Source of the DNA: Curtobacterium sp. MCPF17_052
GTDB taxonomy: Bacteria; Actinomycetota; Actinomycetes; Actinomycetales; Microbacteriaceae
Reading direction: 5' to 3'
Assembly: GCF_003234085.1 (NCBI RefSeq)
Contig: NZ_QKSD01000003.1
Coordinates: forward strand, 124,001 to 188,000
Length of the DNA: 64,000 nucleotides
The position numbers and the translations under genes are program-made. Positions 50,894 to 58,203 of this stretch are shown here, piece by piece; the stretch's first letter is position 1, and each line of letters starts with the position of its first letter. The notes beneath the pieces were generated by a model. It ran no database searches, was not told the DNA's origin, and saw only the letters and a program-made list of their open reading frames with translations.

Positions 50894-51451
50894 TCAGGGC
50901 AGCAGCGCGGCGGCCACCGCTCGGGCCGTCGTGGTGTCGCCGGCGCCGCCCCGCAGGCGCATCGCCAGCGCCCCGGACACCACGAGGAGCAGTCGGTCGG
51001 CGAGGACGCCGGCCTCCTCCGGCCCGACCAGCGGCACCGCAGCCTGCCGGAGGCGCGACCGCAGCGTGGCCGTCTCGTGGTGCAGGACGACCGTGATCTC
51101 GTCGGGCGCGTCCGCGTACTCCGACGCCGTGCCGAGGAACGCGCACCACCGCGACCCGGTCGGCGTCGACCGGAAGTCGTCGAGCGCGTCGAAGACCGCC
51201 AGCAGCCGGCCCCGGTCGTCGGGCGCGTCTGCGACGGCGTCGTCCCACACCCGCAGCCACTCGTCGTGCCGCCGGTCGAGCGCTGCGGCGACCAGGGCTT
51301 CCTTGCTGGCGTACCCGCGGTAGAGCGTGGCGGCGGAGACCCCGGCGCGTTCGAGGACGGCGTCGATCGGGGTCGCGGCGATGCCCCGCGTGAAGAACAG
51401 CTCCTCCGCGGCGTCGAGGAGCTTCCGCTCCGTTCCTGGACGCATCGTCAT
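50894..51451 (-). CDS. TetR-family regulator
   Basis: A 185-residue repressor: helix-turn-helix at about residues 10-55 (LLDAAEELFFTRGIAATPID, then AGVSAATLYRGYASKEALV) and a helical ligand domain. TAGGGT (complement of 51458-51463) ends six bases before ATG 51451. It is divergent from an MFS gene 23 bp away; the two -10 elements overlap, so one bound repressor would block both. It very probably controls that transporter. Confidence 0.9.
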   Translation of the reverse strand: MTMRPGTERKLLDAAEELFFTRGIAATPIDAVLERAGVSAATLYRGYASKEALVAAALDRRHDEWLRVWDDAVADAPDDRGRLLAVFDALDDFRSTPTGSRWCAFLGTASEYADAPDEITVVLHHETATLRSRLRQAAVPLVGPEEAGVLADRLLLVVSGALAMRLRGGAGDTTTARAVAAALLP

Positions 51452-51457
51452 GCCAGC

Positions 51458-51489
51458 ACCCTAGGCTCTCAAAAGTGAAACGTACGTTT
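51458..51489. promoter_or_regulatory. Overlapping divergent leaderless promoters with palindrome
   Basis: The TetR -10 (TAGGGT, complement of 51458-51463) and the MFS -10 (TAGGCT, 51462-51467) share two bases, back to back. The palindrome AAACGTACGTTT (51478-51489) lies at codons 2-5 of the MFS gene, a likely TetR site. The whole control region is only about 40 bp. Confidence 0.65.
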
Positions 51490-52758
51490 TCGTTCTTGGG
51501 CTCGCCCGCCGCGCTGGTCGGCAGCGGTACCGCGCTCATCGCGGCCACCTACGGGCTGGTCCGCCTGGCCTACGGACTGTTCCTGCCCGACGTCCAGCAC
51601 GCGATCGGGCTCGGCGACGGCCCGGCCGGCTGGATCGCGTCAGGCTCCTCCGTCGTGTACTGCGTCGGCGCGCTCGCCGGGTTCCTGGTCGCACCGACGC
51701 ACCCCCGGACCGCCGTCGTCCTGGCGGTGCTCACGGCCGGCCTCGGTGTCGCCGGGATGGCCGCCAGCACCGGCCCACTCGGGTTCGGCGTCGCCGCGGT
51801 CGTCAGCTCGGCGGGGGCGGGGCTGGCCTCCCCCGCACTCGTCCGACTCGTCCAGCGGAACCTGACGACCGAGCGTGCGAACGGGGCGCAGGCCGTGGTC
51901 AACTCGGGCACGGGGCCGGGTCTCGTCGCCGCGGGCGTCCTGGCCCTCGTGCTGCTGCCGGACTGGCGGACGGCCTGGGCCGTGGCGGCCCTCGTCACGG
52001 TGCTCGCCGGGGCGGCCGTCCTGCTCACCGACCGAGCGGGCGCAGCAGCACCGGCACCGGCATCACCACCAGCACCGGAGCCCCCGACCGACACCGGAGC
52101 CACCACCGTCCCACCCCGCCCCTGGTTCGCCGCACACCGCCGCCCCGTCCTGGTGGCACTGCTCCTCGGCGCCGGATCGGCCGCGGTGTGGACGTACGGT
52201 CGGACCCTGCTCGTCGACGCCGGCGCACCGACGACCCTGTCGGTCGTGGCGTGGATCGCCCTCGGGGCCGGAGGCGCCGCGGTCGCCCTGACGTCGAGGC
52301 GGCTCGGGCGGCTGCCGGCCCGGTCCGCGTGGACCCGGACCGCATCCGTGGTGGCGATCGCGACCCTCGGCCTCGGCCTGGCCGCGCAGCTGCACGGTGG
52401 GGCCCTGACCGCGGCGGCACTGGTCTGCTGCGCACTGTTCGGGTGGGGCTACACCGCCGCGACCGGTGCCCTCATCACGTGGACGGCGGAACTCGACCGC
52501 GACCGCGCGGCGGCCGGCACCTCGGTGCTCTTCGTGGTCCTGGTCCTCGGGCAGGCGGTGGGGGCGGCGGCAGCGGGCAGCGCAGTCCTCACGGCCGGGA
52601 CGGGACCGGTGTTCGTCGCCGCCGCGGTGGTCGTCGCGCTCGGGGTCGTGCCGGCGCTCAGAAGTCCTCGCCGATGTCCGGCACGTCGGTCATCTCCTCG
52701 TTCCACGCCGGCCGGGCGGGCTGCAGGCGCAGGGTCTCCGCCTCGAGGTACTCGATGA
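51475..52758 (+). CDS. MFS transporter
   Basis: A 427-residue carrier with about 12 membrane segments; it resembles the YbfB/CynX-like or proteobacterial-type efflux carriers (LVRLAYGLFLPDVQHAIGLG, SGSSVVYCVGALAGF). Helices 6 and 7 are joined by an Ala/Pro-rich loop. The GTG start follows TAGGCT by seven bases and encodes the TetR palindrome in its first codons. The final 30 residues are Arg/Ser/Pro-rich and their DNA overlaps a convergent gene by 101 bp. Cargo unknown; likely export regulated by the neighbouring TetR. Confidence 0.8.
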   Translation: MKRTFSFLGSPAALVGSGTALIAATYGLVRLAYGLFLPDVQHAIGLGDGPAGWIASGSSVVYCVGALAGFLVAPTHPRTAVVLAVLTAGLGVAGMAASTGPLGFGVAAVVSSAGAGLASPALVRLVQRNLTTERANGAQAVVNSGTGPGLVAAGVLALVLLPDWRTAWAVAALVTVLAGAAVLLTDRAGAAAPAPASPPAPEPPTDTGATTVPPRPWFAAHRRPVLVALLLGAGSAAVWTYGRTLLVDAGAPTTLSVVAWIALGAGGAAVALTSRRLGRLPARSAWTRTASVVAIATLGLGLAAQLHGGALTAAALVCCALFGWGYTAATGALITWTAELDRDRAAAGTSVLFVVLVLGQAVGAAAAGSAVLTAGTGPVFVAAAVVVALGVVPALRSPRRCPARRSSPRSTPAGRAAGAGSPPRGTR

Positions 52759-52990
52759 CCTCCGGGTCGAACGGCTCGTCGGCACTGTCCGGCACCGGTG
52801 TCGAGAAGATCTCGCTGGCCGGGCCGATGAGCAGGTGCGCGTAGACCGTCCCGCCGCCTTCGGTGATGACCGGGATCTGGACGACGTCGGACTTGTTCGC
52901 CACGGCCAGGGCGCGGCAGTACCGGAGGAGGGCCTTGCAGGTGCGGTCCCCGGTGAGGAAGGAGCTGTTCACGTAGTGGATGCGGCGCAT
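52658..52990 (-). CDS. Small protein, related to the gene at 53383
   Basis: A 110-residue acidic protein beginning RRIHYVNSSFLTGDRT; the core VVQIPVITEGGGTVYAHLLI followed by GPASEI matches in pattern the VNYGDGRATPAVLLISPATPV stretch of the 99-residue protein at 53383, so the two look paralogous. No signal peptide or membrane helix. CACCCT seven bases before ATG may be a weak leaderless -10. Function unknown. It overlaps the MFS 3' end on the other strand. Confidence 0.7.
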   Translation of the reverse strand: MRRIHYVNSSFLTGDRTCKALLRYCRALAVANKSDVVQIPVITEGGGTVYAHLLIGPASEIFSTPVPDSADEPFDPEVIEYLEAETLRLQPARPAWNEEMTDVPDIGEDF

Positions 52991-53071
52991 GTCGGCCAGG
53001 GTGTCGGACGGCCCCTGAGTCGACGCTTAGGCTTTGCCGAAGCCGGACAGACGGCGCGGAAGGACACCACC

Positions 53072-53386
53072 ATGGGCAAACTCGTCTACGACTCGACGTT
53101 CACCGCGGAGTTCGACGACCGCCTGCTGACCCACCTGCAGATCGTCATCGGGATGAAGCTCCGCCGTGGCGAGTCCTTCATGTTCTCGTGGAAGGACGAC
53201 GTGGAGCTCGGTGACGGCCGCACCGCGATCTGGCTCGACCGCTCGATGCCGCTGGTCTTCCGCTACTCGGGCAGTCGCATCCCCGCCGTGAACCGCGCCT
53301 GGGTCGAAGCCCTCGGCCTGACCGCCGGGTCGTCCGCGGGCCTCCGCATCGTCCCGGAACCGACCGATTCCGGAGACACCCTGTGA
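53072..53386 (+). CDS. DUF7882-type small protein (often mislabelled ATP-dependent DNA ligase)
   Basis: A 104-residue protein: GKLVYDSTFTAEFDDRLLTH, then LQIVIGMKLRRGESFMFSW and a basic-hydrophobic end. From memory this is a small family widespread in Microbacteriaceae and carried in databases as DNA ligase or DUF7882; it has no ligase motif. GGAAGGA precedes ATG 53072 and TAGGCT (53028-53033) is a probable -10. The next gene overlaps by GTGA. Function unknown. Confidence 0.8.
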   Translation: MGKLVYDSTFTAEFDDRLLTHLQIVIGMKLRRGESFMFSWKDDVELGDGRTAIWLDRSMPLVFRYSGSRIPAVNRAWVEALGLTAGSSAGLRIVPEPTDSGDTL

Positions 53387-53682
53387 AGCGCACGGTCCTG
53401 ACCTACGGCGGCACGCAGTACACGATCGCCAACGAGGACACCGAGACCGTCCAGGCACGGATCGACTCGGGCCTGCGGGACCAGCCGTTCATGTGGCTGC
53501 AGGTCAACTACGGGGACGGCCGGGCGACGCCCGCCGTGCTCCTCATCTCCCCCGCGACCCCGGTTGCGATCATCACCGAGCGTGACGTCGACGAACAGGA
53601 CGAGGACGGCTCCGTCGCCCGCTACCTGCTGCCCGAGCAGACCCGGCCGGCGTCCATCGAGATCGGTCCCACCGAGCACTGA
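53383..53682 (+). CDS. Small protein coupled to the DUF7882-type gene
   Basis: A 99-residue soluble acidic protein starting KRTVLTYGGTQYTI; a beta-rich core contains WLQVNYGDGRATPAVLLI and it ends with an acidic tail. It is translationally coupled to the preceding gene (GTGA). Its core resembles the divergent 110-residue protein at 52658. The conserved layout, two relatives flanking a DUF7882-type protein, suggests they work together. Not otherwise recognised. Confidence 0.7.
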   Translation: MKRTVLTYGGTQYTIANEDTETVQARIDSGLRDQPFMWLQVNYGDGRATPAVLLISPATPVAIITERDVDEQDEDGSVARYLLPEQTRPASIEIGPTEH

Positions 53683-53710
53683 CGACGTCCGGAGGAACGC
53701 GCATGGCCCG

Positions 53711-54403
53711 TCAGACGACGAGCGGTGCCAGCACCGCGACGACCAGGTCCGGCCGTGTGGTGAACGGGTGGTGCCCCGTCGGCAGGTCGACCGACCGGGA
53801 GGCCCGCCCCGCGTGGTACCGCTGCAGGCCCAGCGAGGTGCTCCGGTCCGCCGTGCACACGAGGTAGGTGGAGTCGACGCCCTGCCAGCCGGCGGCAGTC
53901 GTCGGGGCCCCGAGGGCGGCCACCGACTGCGCCGTCACCCGTGCCCACGCCTCGTGCTGCACTGCGTCGTCGGCGTCTTGCAGGAACCGGGCTCCGAAAC
54001 GAGCGGCGTCGTACCCCGCGAGAGTGACGAGTCCGTCCCCGGCGTCGGCCACCCCGACCGGGTCGGGCTCGGCGGCCATGATCTGCGCCTGCGCCTGTCC
54101 CGCGTCCGGCAGGTACGACGAGACGAGGACGAGGTGCCGGACGGCCTCGTGCCGCCCGGCTTCGGCGATGACCGTGCCGCCGTAGGAGTGTCCGACGAGG
54201 ACCGCGTCGTCGACCTCGTCGAGGACCGCACGGAGGGCCGCGGCGTCGGCCTCGAGGCCGCCGCGCTGGCCGGTCTCCCCACATGACGGCAGCGCGACCG
54301 ATCGGCTCCGGACACCGGTGCGCTCCTCGAGCAGGGCTGCTGTCGGCTGCCACCACCACTGCCCGTCGCGCACGAGTGCGCCGTGGACGAAGACGACTTC
54401 CAT
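53711..54403 (-). CDS. Alpha/beta hydrolase
   Basis: A 230-residue alpha/beta hydrolase. The N-terminus starts directly with the oxyanion strand VVFVHGALVRDGQWW; the nucleophile elbow is VGHSYGGTVI (Ser) and the His is in TGHHPF near the C-terminus. Such small proteins are esterases of the pyrethroid/salicylate-esterase type. GGAGG before ATG 54403 fixes the start. It follows the TetR gene by 58 bp on the same strand and may be co-transcribed with it. Confidence 0.85.
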   Translation of the reverse strand: MEVVFVHGALVRDGQWWWQPTAALLEERTGVRSRSVALPSCGETGQRGGLEADAAALRAVLDEVDDAVLVGHSYGGTVIAEAGRHEAVRHLVLVSSYLPDAGQAQAQIMAAEPDPVGVADAGDGLVTLAGYDAARFGARFLQDADDAVQHEAWARVTAQSVAALGAPTTAAGWQGVDSTYLVCTADRSTSLGLQRYHAGRASRSVDLPTGHHPFTTRPDLVVAVLAPLVV

Positions 54404-54461
54404 CGATGACCTCCGGACATCGTCGGCCGTGTGGCCGACCGTCCCGCCATCCAACGCCACT

Positions 54462-55040
54462 TCAGCCCCGACCGCCGCCGAGCAGTGCGCGCAGGGCGTC
54501 CTCCAACGGCACGGCGACCGATTCGACATCGGCGGACGCCAGGGGTTCGACGCGCGTCGAGGTCCGCATCATGGTCATGCCGAGCACGACGGACAGGGCG
54601 ATCTCGGCGCGGACCAGCAGGTCGTCGTCGACCTCGTCCGCGCTCCCGGCTCGCACGGCGCCGGCGAGCCGTTCGGCGTAGCCGCGCAGGGTGTCACGAC
54701 GGATGCGGTCCACGACCTCGTCCCCGGAGCTCCGGAGCAGGAGCAGCAGCTGCATCGAGTCCTCGTCCGTGGGCGACCGGATGATGTGCCGGATGAGGCC
54801 GCCGAGCGCCCGCTCCAGGTCCGAGCCGGAAGGCGCGGCGTCCTGGTCCGGCGCTGCTCGGTCGAGACAGGCGCGGAACAACCCCTCCTTCGATCCGAAG
54901 TACCGGTTGATGAGCGCGACGTTCACCCCGGCGTCGGCGGCGATGACCCGCACGGTCGTGGCCCGGTAGCCGTCGAAGGCGAATCGGCGCCGGGCAGCCT
55001 GCACGAGGGCCAGGCGAGTGGCGGCGGCGTCCTTGCTCAT
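54462..55040 (-). CDS. TetR-family regulator
   Basis: A 192-residue repressor with helix-turn-helix at about residues 8-55 (LVQAARRRFAFDGYRATTVR, then AGVNVALINRYFGSKEGLF). A helical C-terminal domain follows, with an MTMMRTSTR loop. It is divergent from a DHA2 transporter across 156 bp that holds two copies of TGTTGACATCG, and upstream of a hydrolase on its own strand. It most likely controls the transporter and its own operon in response to the transported drug. Confidence 0.88.
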   Translation of the reverse strand: MSKDAAATRLALVQAARRRFAFDGYRATTVRVIAADAGVNVALINRYFGSKEGLFRACLDRAAPDQDAAPSGSDLERALGGLIRHIIRSPTDEDSMQLLLLLRSSGDEVVDRIRRDTLRGYAERLAGAVRAGSADEVDDDLLVRAEIALSVVLGMTMMRTSTRVEPLASADVESVAVPLEDALRALLGGGRG

Positions 55041-55090
55041 GGCCCGAGCGTAGCGCCCGCATCGGTGCGGCCGATCGTGATGTAAGCGCC

Positions 55091-55146
55091 TGTTGACATC
55101 GGCGGGAGAACGCGTACCCTCGTCAAGTCAGCAGTTGTTGACATCG
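55091..55146 (+). promoter_or_regulatory. Promoter and repeated motif of the DHA2 transporter
   Basis: TTGACA (55093-55098), a 16-bp spacer and TACCCT (55115-55120) form a strong promoter. The 11-mer TGTTGACATCG that contains the -35 (55091-55101) is repeated at 55136-55146, 45 bp downstream. The two copies are candidate sites for the divergent TetR protein. Confidence 0.6.
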
Positions 55147-55196
55147 ACAGCGTCGTCGGCCCCCTTGCCCAGAACACCCCGATCCGACGGAGCACG

Positions 55197-56675
55197 ATGT
55201 CCACCGCCACCGCGAGCCCCCGCACGGGCTCGACCCCGACCACCGACCACGGCCGGCGCCCGAACAGCACCGCGATCATCGTCTACCTGTCCCTGGGTGG
55301 CCTGTCGTTCGCGGTCCTGCAGTCCCTCGTCGCACCCGCGCTCTCGACGATCGGCACGGACCTCGGCGCCTCGACCAGCGCCGCCAGCTGGGTCCTCACC
55401 GCCTACCTGCTCTCCGCGTCGGTGCTCACCCCGATCCTCGGTCGCCTGGGCGACATGGTCGGCAAGCGCAAGGTGCTCATCGTGGTCCTCACGATCCTCC
55501 TGGTCGGTGCCGTCCTCGCCGCGCTCGCCCCGAACCTCGGCGTGCTCATCGTCGCCCGAGCACTGCAGGGCGCGGCGGGTGCGGTCATGCCGCTGTCCAT
55601 CGGCATCGTCCGCGACGAACTGCCGAAGGAGAAGGTGAGCGTCACCATCGGCCTGCTCTCCGCGATCTTCGGCATCGGAGCCGGCGTCGGCATCGTGGCC
55701 GCCGGGCCCATCGTCGAGCACCTGTCGTGGCACTGGCTGTTCTGGCTGCCCGCCGTCCTCGTCGTGATCGCCCTGCTCGGTGCCGTGTTCGGCATGCCCG
55801 AGTCCCCGGTGCGGAAGCCCGGCCGTCTCGACGTCGCCGGCACCGCCGTCCTCGCCGTGTCGCTCGTCGCGATCCTGCTCGCCGTGAGCGAGGGCCAGAC
55901 GTGGGGCTGGGGCGACGTCAAGACCGTCGGCCTGCTGATCGTCGGCGCCGTCGCCGTCGTCGCGTTCGTGTTCGTCGAGCTGCGTGTCGCCGAGCCGCTC
56001 ATCGACGTGCGGCTCTTCGCCGTCCGCGGGGTCTGGACCGCCCACGTCGTCGCGCTCGTCTTCGGCTTCGCGATGTTCGGCACGTTCGTCCTCGTCCCGA
56101 CGATCCTGCAGCTGCCCACCGCGCTCGGCTACGGCTTCGGCAAGGACGTGACCCAGGCCGGCCTGTTCCTGCTGCCGACCGTGGTCATGATGGTCATCGC
56201 CGGTCCGATCGCCGGCATCCTGGTCCGCAAGGTCGGGCCGAAGCCGCCGATGCTCATCGGTGGGGTCGCGATCGTCGCCGCGTTCGCCGTCCCGGCCGTC
56301 TCACACGCGGCGATCGCCGAGATCGTCGTGTCCGGCATCCTCACCGGCATCGGCATCGGCCTGGCACTGGCCGCCTGCTCGAACGCGATCATCGAGAGCG
56401 TCCCGGCGAACCAGACCGGTGAGGCGATCAGCGCGAACACCGTCGTCCGGACGATCGGTTCCAGCGTCGGCACGGCCGTGATCGCGGCCCTCATCACCTC
56501 GCACAGCACCCCGCAGGGTCTGCCCACCGACGACGCGTTCACGATCGGCTTCTGGGCGTGCACCGGAGTGGCCGTCCTCGCGGTGGTCGCGGCCCTCGCT
56601 GCCCCGTCGATGCGCGCCCGCCGGGCCGCTGCGGTCGCCGCGGGCGTCGACGACTTCGACGAGGTCACGCACTGA
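55197..56675 (+). CDS. MFS drug transporter, DHA2 (EmrB/QacA) type
   Basis: A 492-residue carrier with about 14 membrane segments. Motif A is GRLGDMVGKRKV after helix 2, and the helix 5 motif C region is GIGAGVGIVAAGPIVEH. The N-terminal SFAVLQSLVAPALSTIGTDLG with WVLTAYLLSASV is standard for DHA2 proteins, which export drugs or dyes by proton exchange. ATG 55197 is the clear start. It is divergent from its likely repressor. The repeat array at 56699 follows the stop. Confidence 0.93.
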   Translation: MSTATASPRTGSTPTTDHGRRPNSTAIIVYLSLGGLSFAVLQSLVAPALSTIGTDLGASTSAASWVLTAYLLSASVLTPILGRLGDMVGKRKVLIVVLTILLVGAVLAALAPNLGVLIVARALQGAAGAVMPLSIGIVRDELPKEKVSVTIGLLSAIFGIGAGVGIVAAGPIVEHLSWHWLFWLPAVLVVIALLGAVFGMPESPVRKPGRLDVAGTAVLAVSLVAILLAVSEGQTWGWGDVKTVGLLIVGAVAVVAFVFVELRVAEPLIDVRLFAVRGVWTAHVVALVFGFAMFGTFVLVPTILQLPTALGYGFGKDVTQAGLFLLPTVVMMVIAGPIAGILVRKVGPKPPMLIGGVAIVAAFAVPAVSHAAIAEIVVSGILTGIGIGLALAACSNAIIESVPANQTGEAISANTVVRTIGSSVGTAVIAALITSHSTPQGLPTDDAFTIGFWACTGVAVLAVVAALAAPSMRARRAAAVAAGVDDFDEVTH

Positions 56676-56698
56676 CCCGCTGAACGGGCCCGGTCGGC

Positions 56699-56783
56699 GA
56701 GACGCCGCCGGTCGCGCGAGACGCCGCCGGGATCGGTGGCGTCTCAGCGACCCGGCGGCGTCTCAGCGACCCGGCGGCGTCTC
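56699..56783. repeat. Inverted array of 19-bp-period repeats, locus 3
   Basis: Forward units GAGACGCCGCC start at 56699 and 56718; inverted units end at 56745 (one base changed), 56764 and 56783, each 19 bp apart. The array lies between convergent genes and the stop codon and last six codons of the minus-strand gene (56763) are part of it. Confidence 0.88.
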
Positions 56784-57128
56784 GGGCTGCCGGCCGAAGA
56801 GCGATGCGAGCGTCGCCACGATCGCCATCCGGAGCCGGACGCCGGCGGGCGGGGCCGGCGGCAGGGTCCGGATCGGTGCGGTGAAGGCGAGGTCGTGCAG
56901 GTTGTTGCGCTTCGACCCGTCCCAGTTCGCGAAGAGGTACGGCGTGCCGAGCGCCATCAGGCTGCGGACCGGTGCCGGGCGCACGCCCGAGGCGGCGACC
57001 GCGTAGCCGGAGTGGCCGGCGGTGATCGCCTGGATGACGGTGTCCGCGTCGGTGACCCCGTTGGCGGTCACCACGGTGGTGATGCCCGTGCGGTCGCGGG
57101 CGACGAATTCGATGATGTGTTCAGTCAC
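56763..57128 (-). CDS. DUF3892-like protein
   Basis: A 121-residue protein with the pattern HIIEFVARDRTGITTVVTANG, a helix DADTVIQAITAGHSGYAV and a following strand, as in DUF3892 proteins, a small alpha/beta family of unknown role. GTG 57128 lacks a good ribosome site, so the start is uncertain. The C-terminal ETPPGR is encoded by one unit of the repeat array. The DNA upstream (57129-57331) has GTACCC/GTGCCC hexamers and no gene I can support. Confidence 0.5.
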   Translation of the reverse strand: MTEHIIEFVARDRTGITTVVTANGVTDADTVIQAITAGHSGYAVAASGVRPAPVRSLMALGTPYLFANWDGSKRNNLHDLAFTAPIRTLPPAPPAGVRLRMAIVATLASLFGRQPETPPGR

Positions 57129-57239
57129 GAGGAGCTCAGGGTGGCGAGTGTCTGTCTCGGCGCGGGTGAGACGCACGAGGCTTGGCCGGAACCGACGTTG
57201 CTTCCGTCGTCGAGGATACGTCGCACCCGTCGGGACGGC

Positions 57240-57318
57240 GCACGGACGATCCCGATTGCGTACCCGTACCCGTAGCCGTGCCCGTGTCCCGGCCCGCGCC
57301 CGTGCCCGCGGCCACCGG
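57240..57318. repeat. Degenerate hexamer tract
   Basis: Near-tandem six-base units of GTACCC, GTAGCC and GTGCCC type make up most of this span. It lies in the gap between the DUF3892-like gene and a lipoprotein gene. A 67-residue frame on the minus strand with a GHGYGYGY run reflects only the repeat. Confidence 0.6.
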
Positions 57319-57331
57319 CGCCGTGCACGGG

Positions 57332-58108
57332 TCAGGCGACCCAGACGACGATGCCGTTGTAGCCGTTCAGCAGCGCTGCCACCCCCGCGCGCAGGGCGCG
57401 GCCGGCACGCTCGTCCGTGAACGTGGACGGGTCGTGGTGACTCGAGGTGCCGAGCCCTTCGCCGCGGAAACCGGCGCCGGTCCAGTCCGCCGCCGTCACG
57501 TTCGCCGTCGGTTCGGCGATCTCGGCACCGAGGACGAGGAACTGCTGGTGCAGCGCGGACGGCGAGATCGCGGCGATCGGGTCGACCAGCTCGTCGCCGA
57601 CGCTGATCACCAGGTCGGTGCGCTTGCCGATGGCCGCGGCGACGGACGGCAGCCGGTCCTCGGCGGTGTCCGCGACGACCGGGACGACCGTGACGTCCTC
57701 GGACCGGGCCCACGAGCGGACGGCGTCGACGAGGGTCTCGGTCTGTGCGTCCGGCTTCCCCGGGGACAGCAGGACCACCCGGTACCCGGACGGTGGCGCC
57801 ACGTCGTCCCACGAGTGCGGTGCGGGGCTGACGGTGGCCTCCGGCGCGGGCGGCGAGTCCGGGTCGACGAAGCCCGGGCCGAGCGCGCCGGTCCCGCGGA
57901 CCGGGGTGGGCGCGTCGGTCGGCACCGCCGTGGTGGCGGCGCCGGTCCGGAGGCCCGTCGCCTGCTCGGCGTCGCCGCTCCGGCCTGTCTGCTCCGCCCC
58001 GGTCGAGCAGCCGGCGACGAGGACCGAGCCGGTCGCCACCAGGGCAGCGGCGGCGAGGACGGTGGTGGCACGACGAGTCAGACGGATCACGAGACGCCAT
58101 GCAAGCAC
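57332..58108 (-). CDS. Lipoprotein with BMP-like ligand-binding domain
   Basis: A 258-residue lipoprotein: short cytoplasmic start, hydrophobic stretch and lipobox VAGC, then an Ala/Thr/Pro linker, and from about residue 100 an alpha/beta domain (YRVVLLSPGKPD, VTVVPVVADTAED, LVISVGDELVDPIAAIS, QFLVLGAEIAEPTANV) like half of a basic-membrane-protein nucleoside receptor. The missing second half makes transport doubtful; a sensor is possible. ATG 58108 was kept; GTG 58090 in frame is also possible. It is divergent from the HupE-like gene and overlaps the possible longer 5' end of that gene. Confidence 0.7.
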   Translation of the reverse strand: MLAWRLVIRLTRRATTVLAAAALVATGSVLVAGCSTGAEQTGRSGDAEQATGLRTGAATTAVPTDAPTPVRGTGALGPGFVDPDSPPAPEATVSPAPHSWDDVAPPSGYRVVLLSPGKPDAQTETLVDAVRSWARSEDVTVVPVVADTAEDRLPSVAAAIGKRTDLVISVGDELVDPIAAISPSALHQQFLVLGAEIAEPTANVTAADWTGAGFRGEGLGTSSHHDPSTFTDERAGRALRAGVAALLNGYNGIVVWVA

Positions 58109-58203
58109 AGCCGGAGGCCGCGACGGACCGGTGGGAGCCGCTGTCCAGAGCCCGTCCAGCCGTTCGTAACCCGTTGTTCGCCTGCGCGTCGATCTCGGCC
58201 GCG

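Noticed and set aside
57125..57328. 67-residue minus-strand frame with GHGYGYGY
   Set aside because: The frame only translates the hexamer tract at 57240-57318 and has no ribosome site or conserved feature.
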